DNA of 64,000 nt, taken from NCBI GenBank assembly GCA_015655125.1, contig JAATFP010000070.1:1-64000 (forward strand), given 5' to 3'. Under the pieces are notes generated by a model. It did not search any database. It was given only the letters and a program-made list of their open reading frames with translations, and was not told the DNA's origin. Position numbers and translations under genes: made by a program. The first letter of the stretch is position 1; the number at the start of each line of letters is the position of its first letter. Source of the DNA: Chitinophagales bacterium. GTDB taxonomy: Bacteria > Bacteroidota > Bacteroidia > Chitinophagales > Chitinophagaceae. Positions 1 to 7,040 of the stretch are shown here, piece after piece.

Positions 1-30
1 AATATCTTCAGGCAAATCTTTATTAAAACA

Positions 31-363
31 CTATTTGCTTACCTGCTCTTCAATTTCATCCATGGAAATGCCGCTATGACTTTCGTCATATACGCATTCG
101 CCGTTTTTTATCAGCAGGATCTGCGGGGATTCATGTTCTACAAAAAAATCCTCAGCTACTTTGTTGGAGAGGGAACGATAAGCAATCAGGTCGAGATAGT
201 AGAAGTCCACGCCTGCGGGTGCTTCGCTTCTGTCAAGACGGCTCTTTGCCATACTGCTGATGCTGCATCTGGTGCTGTGCTTAAATATAACCTGTGGAGT
301 GGTAGTGGAAGCCTGTTTGATGGCTTCCAAAGTGCTTTCGTCCTGAAGCGGTTTCCAATTCAT
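31..363 (-). CDS. ytxJ: YtxJ/BrxC-type monothiol bacilliredoxin-like protein
   Basis: A 110-residue thioredoxin-fold protein. The segment KHSTRCSISSMAK carries the single conserved cysteine (Cys33) in a C-x-I-S context, as in the YtxJ/BrxC family; a CxxC is absent, so a monothiol mechanism is expected. In the family these proteins are thought to remove bacillithiol from mixed disulfides in the cytoplasm; bacillithiol synthesis genes are not in the window. Length is usual for the family. It starts at an ATG 24 nt after the stop of the tiny lipoprotein gene at 388-492, so the two are probably co-transcribed. Family assignment is good; the redox partner is inference. Confidence 0.85.
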   Translation of the reverse strand: MNWKPLQDESTLEAIKQASTTTPQVIFKHSTRCSISSMAKSRLDRSEAPAGVDFYYLDLIAYRSLSNKVAEDFFVEHESPQILLIKNGECVYDESHSGISMDEIEEQVSK

Positions 364-387
364 TCTAAAATAGTTTACAGTAACTTA

Positions 388-492
388 TTAATAAACATTC
401 ACCGGGCAGCCTGTTTTTCTGCTGGACCCACAACTGCTTACTGTTACTGCAACTGCGAAAAGAACAACCAGAGCCAATAGTAATTTTTTCAT
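388..492 (-). CDS. Tiny lipoprotein, 34 aa
   Basis: A very short reading frame read directly from the minus strand: ATG at 492, TAA at 388-390. The product is a lipoprotein precursor with a Lys-Lys start, a hydrophobic stretch (LLLALVVLFAVAVTV) and a lipobox SSC-G with Cys21, leaving a mature peptide of only 14 residues that holds a second cysteine (GCPVNVY at the end). A TAnnTTTG promoter box lies 28 nt upstream and a redox gene follows 24 nt downstream. Function is not recognised. The signal peptide, the promoter and the spacing make it a credible gene despite its size. Confidence 0.6.
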   Translation of the reverse strand: MKKLLLALVVLFAVAVTVSSCGSSRKTGCPVNVY

Positions 493-519
493 TTGTATGT
501 GTTTAGGAATATCAGCTTA

Positions 520-527
520 CAAAGATA
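520..527 (-). promoter_or_regulatory. -7 promoter box for lipoprotein-ytxJ operon
   Basis: On the minus strand the sequence reads TATCTTTG, a match to the Bacteroidota -7 consensus TAnnTTTG. It lies 28 nt before the ATG of the tiny lipoprotein. No clear TTG is seen at -33, so support comes from the -7 box and position only. Confidence 0.45.
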
Positions 528-630
528 TATGATAACTGGTAAATGATAACTTGTAAAGAATAGCTACATTTGTTAAACTTTTTTTCGGGAAAATTATTGC
601 CCGGTACTTTAAAATAACATTTTTTAGCTA

Positions 631-1398
631 ATGCTACAATTAACAAGACCAATTGCCTTCATAGACCTGGAAGCCACCGGAATCAACCTCTCAACAGACA
701 GAATTGTAGAAATCGCTATCGTAAAGATACTGCCCGACGGTACACGCCAGGTGAAAAGGAAACTCATCAATCCGCAAATGACCATTCCGCAGGTCGTGAT
801 CGACATTCATGGTATCACCAATGATATGGTGAAAGATGCGCCCACTTTTAAACAGGCCGGAAACGAGATTAAACAATTTTTGGAAAATTGCGACCTGGGC
901 GGATACAACAGCAACCGGTTTGATATTCCCCTGTTGATGGAAGAATTTTTACGCGCCGACCTGGATGTGGACCTGACCGATCGTAAAATGGTAGATGTAC
1001 AGCATATTTTTTATACCATGGAACCGCGTACTTTATCGGCAGCCTATAAATTTTTCTGTAACAAGGAGCTGGAGAATGCGCATAGCGCAGAAGTGGATAT
1101 AAACGCCACCATTGAAGTATTTGAGGCACAGGTGGGGCGCTACGAAAAGCTGGGCACTACCGTAGAAAGTATTTTGTCGGTGATCGGCGAGGAAAAAATT
1201 GTGGATTATGCAAGGAGATTTAGCTTTGACGACAAGGGAGTGGAAGTGTTCAACTTTGGAAAATACAAGGGGAAATCGGTCGTCGATACATTGCGTAATG
1301 AGCCGCAGTATTACGACTGGATGATGAAGGGAGATTTTCCCATGCATACCAAAAAGAAGCTTACAGAATTGTTCAACCGCGCTTTGTTAAAAAAATAA
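631..1398 (+). CDS. DEDDh 3'-5' exonuclease (DnaQ-like) with C-terminal ExoX-like domain
   Basis: 255 residues. The N-terminal half is a DnaQ-like exonuclease: FIDLEATG gives Asp12 and Glu14 of motif ExoI, GYNSNRFDIPLL is ExoII, and NAHSAEVDI supplies the His and Asp of ExoIII, so the DEDDh set looks complete and the enzyme should be active on 3' DNA or RNA ends. Residues about 208-250 (FNFGKYKGKSV to the end) resemble the small DUF3820 domain found after exonuclease X domains. It is usually annotated as DNA polymerase III epsilon subunit or 3'-5' exonuclease; a free-standing repair or RNA role is equally possible. A hairpin terminator follows at 1509. Confidence 0.85.
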   Translation: MLQLTRPIAFIDLEATGINLSTDRIVEIAIVKILPDGTRQVKRKLINPQMTIPQVVIDIHGITNDMVKDAPTFKQAGNEIKQFLENCDLGGYNSNRFDIPLLMEEFLRADLDVDLTDRKMVDVQHIFYTMEPRTLSAAYKFFCNKELENAHSAEVDINATIEVFEAQVGRYEKLGTTVESILSVIGEEKIVDYARRFSFDDKGVEVFNFGKYKGKSVVDTLRNEPQYYDWMMKGDFPMHTKKKLTELFNRALLKK

Positions 1399-1508
1399 TC
1401 AACAAACTGTTTTTTGCATTCGCCGTCGGCCAGGGCTTATCGAAGGCTGTCGACAAATTCAGGTTAAGAGGAAGTTTTTAAAATATTAAAAAAAATAGCT
1501 AAATAAAT

Positions 1509-1540
1509 GGCTGATTTAAGAAAATAAATCAGCCACTTTT
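1509..1540 (+). terminator. Intrinsic terminator after the exonuclease gene
   Basis: Perfect 10-bp stem (GGCTGATTTA at 1509-1518 with its complement at 1525-1534), 6-nt A-rich loop, followed by ACTTTTCTTTT. Confidence 0.75.
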
Positions 1541-1551
1541 CTTTTAAATTG

Positions 1552-1559
1552 TACTTTTG
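1552..1559 (+). promoter_or_regulatory. -7 promoter box for the glycosyltransferase gene
   Basis: TACTTTTG matches TAnnTTTG and ends 18 nt before the TTG start at 1578. It supports the TTG as the true start, since little room is left for an upstream one. No TTG at -33 is obvious. Confidence 0.45.
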
Positions 1560-1577
1560 AAATTCAATCCTTAATAT

Positions 1578-2363
1578 TTGGAAAAAGTCGTTATCATACC
1601 TACTTATAATGAGAAGGAAAATATCGGGGCGATCATTGAAGCAGTCATAAATCTTGACTCCAATTATCACATTCTCATCATCGACGACGGTTCTCCCGAC
1701 GGTACTGCTGATATTGTAAAGTCATTGTTTTCAAAATATCCCGGGCAATTATTTATTGAAGAAAGGCACGGCAAGCTGGGGCTTGGTACGGCTTATATAC
1801 ATGGTTTTAAATGGGCTCTGCAAAAAGGTTACCAATACATATTTGAAATGGATGCAGATTTTTCCCATAATCCTGCGGACCTCGACCGCTTATATATTGC
1901 GTGTGTAGATGGCGCCGACGTGGCTATCGGTTCGCGCTATGTAAAACAGGGTGCAGTGGAAAACTGGCCCGCCAACCGCATTGCCTTATCCAAGGGCGCT
2001 TCCCTGTATACCCGCATGATCACCTGGATGCCGGTCAAAGATCCAACCGCAGGCTTCGTATGTTACAAAAGAGTGGTACTTGAAACGATCAATATGGATG
2101 CCATCACTTTCGTTGGTTATGCCTTCCAGATTGAAATGAAATTCGCAGCCTGGAAACTTGGTTTTAAAATAGTGGAAGTGCCTATCACTTTCAAAGATAG
2201 AAAGCTCGGTGCCAGCAAGATGAACAAGGGGATAGTGAAAGAGGGCATTCTTGGGGTACTTAATCTCAGGTGGCAGAGTTTGTTTAAAAATTACCGCAAA
2301 CGCGTTTCCTTAACGCCCGTGACACCGATTTACCCTTCACAGGATGTTTTGCTGGAGAAGTGA
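1578..2363 (+). CDS. Polyprenol-phosphate mannose synthase-like GT2 glycosyltransferase
   Basis: 261 residues, GT-A fold of family GT2. The nucleotide-binding start VIIPTYNEKENI, the IDDGSPDGT segment and the DxD metal motif at about residues 92-94 (MDADFSHNP) are those of dolichol/polyprenol monophosphomannose synthases. The enzyme should transfer mannose (or glucose) from a nucleotide sugar to undecaprenyl phosphate on the cytoplasmic face of the membrane, giving a lipid-linked donor for envelope glycans. No C-terminal membrane helices are present, as in the short soluble subtype. The start is TTG; no in-frame ATG precedes it after the promoter box. Confidence 0.88.
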   Translation: MEKVVIIPTYNEKENIGAIIEAVINLDSNYHILIIDDGSPDGTADIVKSLFSKYPGQLFIEERHGKLGLGTAYIHGFKWALQKGYQYIFEMDADFSHNPADLDRLYIACVDGADVAIGSRYVKQGAVENWPANRIALSKGASLYTRMITWMPVKDPTAGFVCYKRVVLETINMDAITFVGYAFQIEMKFAAWKLGFKIVEVPITFKDRKLGASKMNKGIVKEGILGVLNLRWQSLFKNYRKRVSLTPVTPIYPSQDVLLEK

Positions 2364-2406
2364 GTTTAAATTCCTTTTACTGGTTTACAAACGCTAAAAT
2401 TTTCAT

Positions 2407-2422
2407 CTCTCTAATTAGAGAG
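2407..2422. repeat. 16-bp perfect palindrome
   Basis: CTCTCTAATTAGAGAG reads the same on both strands and sits in the gap between the convergent glycosyltransferase and lactonase genes, next to the terminator hairpin at 2432. Its role is unknown. Confidence 0.6.
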
Positions 2423-2431
2423 TGCGCCTCG

Positions 2432-2456
2432 AAAAAATACTGCATCAGTATTTTAT
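2432..2456. terminator. Bidirectional terminator between convergent genes
   Basis: 9-bp stem (AAAATACTG with CAGTATTTT), 3-nt loop CAT, with an A run on the left and T run on the right, so it can end transcripts from both sides. Confidence 0.65.
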
Positions 2457-2458
2457 AT

Positions 2459-3376
2459 CTACTGCCCATGCACCTTCATCTTCAATACAAACACCGCCCT
2501 CGATGCGGTGATAAACAATTCCTCTTTTTTCTTTCCACCAAAAGTTACATTGGCAGTCCAGTTTCCGGGAACGTCGATGTGTTGTATTTCGTTACCTGCA
2601 GGATCAAATATCGTAATACCTTTTCCGGTGAGGTAGAGGTTGCCACGGTGGTCGATCGTTAAGCCATCTGATCCTCTGTTTGCAAAAAGCACCTTGTTGG
2701 AAAGCGTTCCGTCTTTTTTCATTTCATAGCGATAAGTTTTGCCCGCGCCGATATCTGCCACGTATAAATATTTTCCATCTGCAGTTCCGATGATGCCATT
2801 TGGGCGCACGAAACTATCGGCTACCACCGTTACTTTATTCTTTCGAAGAAGGTAAACCTGTTCACTATCCATGTCCGGCATTTTTCGCGTCCAGTAATCG
2901 CGCTGATAGTAGGGATCGGTAAAATAGGTATCGCCGTTCTTGTTCACCCAACAATCGTTCGGCCCGTTGAAATGTCTGCCTTCATAAACATTCAGCAGCA
3001 CTTTTACTTTTCCCGCAGGCGAAATGCTCCATAACTCGTTGTGTTCGTCTGCACAGGATATAAGATTGCCATTGTTGTCGAAATACATTCCGTTGGAACG
3101 TCCCGCACTGTCGAGGAACAAACTTAGTTTTCCATCTGTTGCATATTTCCAGATCTTGTTGTTGGGCTGATCGGTAAAAAAAACATTCCCGTATTTGTCA
3201 ACAGCGGGACCTTCGGTGAAGCTGAACTGATCGGAGATCATTTTCAGGGAAGCACCATTTGCGACAAGGTTATTTTTATAGGGCTTATTTGCTTCAGCAA
3301 CATTAATATTTTGCCCGGTGGAGTTCACTGTAATTATTAAAAATAATCCTGATAATAGAAAAAATACTCCCGGCAT
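2459..3376 (-). CDS. SMP-30/gluconolactonase family protein, exported
   Basis: 305 residues from the ATG at 3376; the open frame extends 35 residues upstream but those lack a usual leader, whereas MPGVFFLLSGLFLIITVNSTG is a typical signal peptide. The rest is a six-bladed beta-propeller of the SMP-30/Gluconolactonase/LRE type: FTEGPAVDKYGNVFF, GRSNGMYFDNNGNL, FNGPNDCWVNKNGD and RPNGI segments carry the conserved Glu and Asn metal ligands. Such enzymes hydrolyse sugar lactones with a divalent metal; here probably in the periplasm or as an outer-membrane-associated protein. The substrate is not evident from neighbours. It faces the glycosyltransferase gene across a terminator. Confidence 0.85.
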   Translation of the reverse strand: MPGVFFLLSGLFLIITVNSTGQNINVAEANKPYKNNLVANGASLKMISDQFSFTEGPAVDKYGNVFFTDQPNNKIWKYATDGKLSLFLDSAGRSNGMYFDNNGNLISCADEHNELWSISPAGKVKVLLNVYEGRHFNGPNDCWVNKNGDTYFTDPYYQRDYWTRKMPDMDSEQVYLLRKNKVTVVADSFVRPNGIIGTADGKYLYVADIGAGKTYRYEMKKDGTLSNKVLFANRGSDGLTIDHRGNLYLTGKGITIFDPAGNEIQHIDVPGNWTANVTFGGKKKEELFITASRAVFVLKMKVHGQ

Positions 3377-3583
3377 ATAAAAAATAAAGTTGTTCTGATT
3401 AAATATAAATCCGCTTGATGAATTATTACTCAAATGTCCGGTATGCAAAATTGAAAGGGATTTGTTGCGCAATTTCCCCACGCAAATAGTGGGGCGGGTA
3501 AATTAGCGTAGGGAAATCACTGCATTCAACTGGTAGAAAACAACCGGATCTTTCTTAATACATTCTAAATCTTCCGGCATGTA

Positions 3584-4012
3584 TCAACCCATTGCCAGGT
3601 TTGCGAAATGTTTTTCACTGTAGTTGAATTCCGGCAACTGAAAAGGATTTCCTTTTTTATCTTGCAACGGTTTGTTGTCGATATACTCCTGTATCAGGTC
3701 ATATGAGTATTTTGAAAGCCTTACGCCAACATACCCCGTGGTGAGTGGATAATCGCTGCTTACCGAAAATTTCCCGGTCATCAGCAAACGCTGGTCGGTT
3801 GGCACTTTGCCGCAAATAACCATGTGAATGGTAACGTCCATCTGCGTATGTTCTTCATTGGTGCAAACCGCTTTCATGTGCGTGTGCGGAGAATCATCTT
3901 CGGCGGGCGAAGAAATAGGGTGAATAAAATTTGTGAGGTCGATAGAAATCGAATTGGTGGTCACGATAAGATCGTCAATTTCTGTTGAAAACGGAACGGG
4001 GGGAAGTGGCAT
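3584..4012 (-). CDS. Hypothetical protein, 142 aa
   Basis: Not recognised. The product is soluble, acidic to neutral, without a signal peptide or membrane helix. It has several His and Cys residues in the middle (SPHTHMKAVC, MVICGK) but no known metal motif. It has its own promoter box (TATCTTTG on the minus strand at 4034-4041) 22 nt before the ATG, and is divergent from the small gene at 4164. A real gene on length, promoter and lack of competing frames. Confidence 0.65.
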   Translation of the reverse strand: MPLPPVPFSTEIDDLIVTTNSISIDLTNFIHPISSPAEDDSPHTHMKAVCTNEEHTQMDVTIHMVICGKVPTDQRLLMTGKFSVSSDYPLTTGYVGVRLSKYSYDLIQEYIDNKPLQDKKGNPFQLPEFNYSEKHFANLAMG

Positions 4013-4033
4013 AGCGATCGGTTTTGTTCATAT

Positions 4034-4137
4034 CAAAGATACTTTTTTTAACGGATAATTGATAGTGGATAATTCCTTCAGGTAAGAGCATAATGATTGG
4101 TTGCCGCGTAGTTTTAATCAATTATCCATTACTTTTG
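4034..4137. promoter_or_regulatory. Divergent promoter pair with inverted repeat between
   Basis: Minus-strand -7 box TATCTTTG at 4034-4041 and plus-strand -7 box TACTTTTG at 4130-4137. Between them are 11-bp inverted arms, GGATAATTGAT at 4053-4063 and its exact complement at 4117-4127, each close to one -7 box. The left arm is followed by a second, near-identical word (GGATAATT). The layout resembles the divergent region at 6906-7034. Confidence 0.5.
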
Positions 4138-4163
4138 GTCTCTCTGAATTTAAATATAAATTG

Positions 4164-4406
4164 ATGGATTCATTCGATATTGAAGTTGAAACTTCTTCGG
4201 GAACCGCTCACCTTATTGTAAGGCCCGTTGAGAAAAAAGGGGCTTTGCAATATGAGATATGGAACGAGGAAAATTTTTTATTCAGCCTCACAGCCAATGA
4301 AAATAATGAAGCACTCGGTGTGGTAAAAAACTCACATGGGAAAGAAATTGATACCGCAATTGTTGTAGCAGTTGCTGAAAAAATAAAGTGGAAGCTGGGT
4401 AATTAA
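4164..4406 (+). CDS. Small hypothetical protein, 80 aa
   Basis: Not recognised. The frame is open from a TTG at 4101, but the promoter box at 4130-4137 lies inside that extension, so the ATG at 4164 (MDSFDIEVE) is the likely start. The product alternates short beta-like stretches (TAHLIVRPV, LQYEIWNEENFLFSL) and ends in a Lys-rich helix; no signal peptide. Small proteins of this kind are common next to housekeeping genes in this phylum, but no function is known to me. Confidence 0.6.
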   Translation: MDSFDIEVETSSGTAHLIVRPVEKKGALQYEIWNEENFLFSLTANENNEALGVVKNSHGKEIDTAIVVAVAEKIKWKLGN

Positions 4407-4470
4407 AAATTAAGAATTCACCTGTTGTGCTATAAAAATAAAACCGGGTGAAAAATTAGCATTCTACCTA

Positions 4471-4524
4471 TGTTTCGACAAGCTCAACATGACAGAATTC
4501 GGTCAGTCTGAGCTTGTCGAAGAC
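4471..4524. repeat. Dispersed palindromic element, short copy
   Basis: Contains TTCGACAAGCTCA near the left end and its complement TGAGCTTGTCGAA near the right end, forming a hairpin. The same sequence recurs, in opposite orientation and with an extra internal segment, at 55279-55359. The motif is typical of dispersed intergenic repeats of Bacteroidota. It sits between the small gene ending at 4406 and the ligase gene ending at 4656. Confidence 0.75.
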
Positions 4525-4655
4525 GGTTTTTACAGAGTAAAATTTATACCGTAATGGCACTAGGTAAGAATTAAAAATTTCGTAAATACAGAAGTGGCGG
4601 CTGTTTTGCAGACCGGTTTAACTTTCTAAAATTCTTAATTCTTAATTTCAATTGA

Positions 4656-5768
4656 TCATATTCCCGTGAGGAAGCTGCCATGAATATAGTCCACTACATC
4701 TACGAGGCTATTTTTGTCTTCAAATACTTTTAACTGGCGATCCGCGCCGGTGCCTTGTTCGAGCATGGTGTGAACGTAATTCACAGCATTGCGGCTGCCG
4801 AGTTGCGGGATCACATCGTCAATAAAATCGAGCAGTTCATAAATGAGGATGCGGGTATTCACTTCACTTTCTTTTCCGAAATCGATGAGGTTTCCATCAA
4901 TGCCATACCGGCCGGCCCGCCATTTATTTTCAGTGATGAGGGCGCGGGAGTACATCATGAAGTTGAGGTTTTGCATCCGCAATTTGTACAGCTTCGCGCA
5001 GATTCCCTGGAACAGTGCGGCGATCGTAATTGTTTCCTGAACGGTCATCGGCACGTCGCAAATGCGAAACTCTACCGTATTGAAGAACGGATGTACGCGC
5101 AGATCCCACCAGATCTTTTTGGCATTGTCGATGCAATTCGTTTTTACTAAAAGCTTTACATAATTATCGTATGCTTCAATGCTTTCGAAATAATCGGGGA
5201 TACCGGTGCGTGGAAATTTATCAAACACTTTCGTGCGGAAAGATTTGTATCCCGTTAGTCGACCTTCCCAAAATGGGGAATTGGTACTGAGTGCATAGAT
5301 GTGCGGTAGAAAATACCGCGCAGTATTGGCAATGTGGATCGCCATTTCACGGTTTTCCATGCCTACGTGTACGTGTAATCCGAATATGAGGTTACTACGT
5401 GCTGCTTCCTGCAATTCGTTCACGATCTCGCTGTAGCGAACATGATCGGTGATAAGCTGGCTTTCCCAATGACTGAACGGATGTGTGCCGGAAGCGCCTA
5501 CCCAAAGACCGAGGCTGTCGGCAATGCTGCTGATAGTACGGCGAAGTGTGGCCACATCGGCGAAGGCTTCATCCACATCCTGGCAGATGTCTGTACCAAC
5601 TTCCACTACGGCCTGGTGCATTTCTGCCTTTACTTTATCCTTGATCACCTTATGACCTTCGTGTACGATCTTTTGTTCATGGCTCTTTAGCTCCCGCGTC
5701 ACGGGATCGATCACCATGTATTCTTCTTCCACACCAAGGGTAAATTGTTTGAAGGAAATGTTTGCCAC
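4656..5768 (-). CDS. Carboxylate-amine ligase, YbdK/GCS2 family
   Basis: 370 residues with the glutamate-cysteine ligase 2 fold. The start region TLGVEEEYMVIDP holds the metal-binding Glu residues, and GLHVHVGMENRE is the conserved His-rich segment. Members form an amide bond between a carboxylate (often glutamate) and an amine using ATP; YbdK itself has weak gamma-glutamylcysteine ligase activity. The real substrate is unknown. The start is a GTG at 5768. An ATP-grasp ligase lies 139 nt upstream on the same strand and an esterase is divergent from that one, a grouping that suggests a small peptide or conjugate pathway rather than glutathione synthesis. Confidence 0.88.
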   Translation of the reverse strand: MANISFKQFTLGVEEEYMVIDPVTRELKSHEQKIVHEGHKVIKDKVKAEMHQAVVEVGTDICQDVDEAFADVATLRRTISSIADSLGLWVGASGTHPFSHWESQLITDHVRYSEIVNELQEAARSNLIFGLHVHVGMENREMAIHIANTARYFLPHIYALSTNSPFWEGRLTGYKSFRTKVFDKFPRTGIPDYFESIEAYDNYVKLLVKTNCIDNAKKIWWDLRVHPFFNTVEFRICDVPMTVQETITIAALFQGICAKLYKLRMQNLNFMMYSRALITENKWRAGRYGIDGNLIDFGKESEVNTRILIYELLDFIDDVIPQLGSRNAVNYVHTMLEQGTGADRQLKVFEDKNSLVDVVDYIHGSFLTGI

Positions 5769-5907
5769 TGTTATAGAGTTTTAAAATTTATAGTGTCGTC
5801 TTTAATGAATAATTAATAGTCTTTTCGGCCGTTCGGTTATTCTTCTGGTCATTTTGGTATAATGGTTTGATCAGGCCAATTATTAATTAGTCAACTTTAA
5901 TTATCAA

Positions 5908-6861
5908 TTAATAAAGCTTTGCTTTATTCGCACTGCGTTTGATATACTCGCCCCAGGTAAGATTATCCGCGCCAGGTACATGCGCGAGTGCCTTTTCGAT
6001 GGCGAAATTTGCCGCCGTTTCTACCACCCAGTCGAAGTTTTCCTGGCCCACGCTGGTTACTTCTGCATCAGGCGCAGGGTTGCAGAAATCGATTGCATAC
6101 GGAACGCCGTCCCTGATAGCAAGTTCTACGGTATTGAAATCATAACCAAGATAATTACAGATGCGGAGTACAATATCTTCCATCAGCTTGTAGCGCTCCG
6201 CGCTTGGTTTAAAATCGGCCACATAACGCAAATGATGCGGGTTGCGCGGCTCGTATGGCATGATGCGCACATATTTCCCCCCAATACAATAGCAACGATA
6301 ATATTCATCAAACTTAATTTCCTCCTGGAGCATCATTACCAGTTGTTCCGTTTCCGCATGTTTTTCAAAAAACTCGTCCATATTGTTGAGTTGATATACG
6401 CTTTTCCAGCCACCGCCGGCAAAAGGTTTCATATATGCCGGGAAGCCGATGTATTGGAAGATACCATCCCAGTCCAGCGGGTAGGCGAGGTTTGAAAAAG
6501 ATTCTGCGCTGGTATCTGTGGGCAAGTCGCGACTGGGCAGGATCACCGTTTTAGGAACGGGTACATTTATTTTTGTAGCGAGGCAATTGTTGAAGAATTT
6601 TTCATCGGCGCTCCACCAGAATGGATTGTTGATAACAGCCGTTCCACACAATGCCGCATTTTTAAGATAAGCGCGGTAAAATGGTACATCCTGCGAGATG
6701 CGATCGAAGATCACTGCATATTCTGTAGGCTCGCCCTGCATCACTTTGTCGATCTGCACCGGTTCAGCGATGATCCCTTTAATGTTCTTGCTGTTTACTC
6801 TTTGTACGAAGGCTTCCGGAAAACTTCTTTCCTTGCCGTGCAACATGCCGATTTTCTTCAT
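5908..6861 (-). CDS. ATP-grasp domain ligase
   Basis: 317 residues. The ATP-grasp core is visible: AYMKPFAGGGWKSVY is the flexible nucleotide-binding loop, MMLQEEIKFDEYYRCY the second strand pair, and FNTVELAIRDG with AIDFCNPAPDAE the Glu/Asp/Asn metal-binding residues. The N-terminal part (1-110) would be a pre-ATP-grasp domain. Such enzymes join a carboxylate to an amine or thiol through an acylphosphate. It has its own strong promoter (TTTG, 20 nt, TATATTTG) and is likely co-regulated with the divergent esterase and with the GCS2 ligase downstream. Substrate unknown; RimK-like peptide ligation is one option. Confidence 0.82.
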   Translation of the reverse strand: MKKIGMLHGKERSFPEAFVQRVNSKNIKGIIAEPVQIDKVMQGEPTEYAVIFDRISQDVPFYRAYLKNAALCGTAVINNPFWWSADEKFFNNCLATKINVPVPKTVILPSRDLPTDTSAESFSNLAYPLDWDGIFQYIGFPAYMKPFAGGGWKSVYQLNNMDEFFEKHAETEQLVMMLQEEIKFDEYYRCYCIGGKYVRIMPYEPRNPHHLRYVADFKPSAERYKLMEDIVLRICNYLGYDFNTVELAIRDGVPYAIDFCNPAPDAEVTSVGQENFDWVVETAANFAIEKALAHVPGADNLTWGEYIKRSANKAKLY

Positions 6862-6905
6862 AAATGTTTATTTAAATGTTCTGATAATAAATTCATTAGT
6901 GTTTT

Positions 6906-6937
6906 CAAATATATTTTTTTGGGCGCAATAAAACAAA
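6906..6937 (-). promoter_or_regulatory. Bacteroidota promoter for the ATP-grasp gene
   Basis: On the minus strand TTTG (6934-6937), a spacer of 20 nt and TATATTTG (6906-6913): both elements of the Bacteroidota sigma consensus with normal spacing. The ATG at 6861 is 44 nt downstream. Confidence 0.7.
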
Positions 6938-6939
6938 TT

Positions 6940-7020
6940 AAGTTTAGTGTTTAGGGATTAGAGGTAGTAGCGGAATTACCTGATACGACACCTGACCTCT
7001 AATCCCTAAACACTAAACTT
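6940..7020. repeat. 26-bp perfect inverted repeat in divergent promoter region
   Basis: Arms at 6940-6965 and 6995-7020 are exact complements over 26 nt (words such as TTTAGTGTTTAGGGATTAG), separated by 29 nt. The left arm abuts the -33 element of the ATP-grasp promoter and the right arm ends 6 nt before the -7 box of the esterase gene. It may be an operator for both genes or a transcript structure. Confidence 0.85.
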
Positions 7021-7026
7021 TTTTCT

Positions 7027-7034
7027 TACATTTG
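7027..7034 (+). promoter_or_regulatory. -7 promoter box for the esterase gene
   Basis: TACATTTG matches TAnnTTTG. Its last base is exactly 7 nt before the A of the ATG at 7041, so the mRNA may begin at the start codon. No TTG is seen at -33. Confidence 0.5.
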
Positions 7035-7040
7035 CGGTTT

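Noticed and set aside
2360..2662. 100-codon plus-strand frame overlapping the glycosyltransferase end
   Set aside because: It lies over the 3' part of the SMP-30 gene and the terminator; composition is that of a shadow frame.
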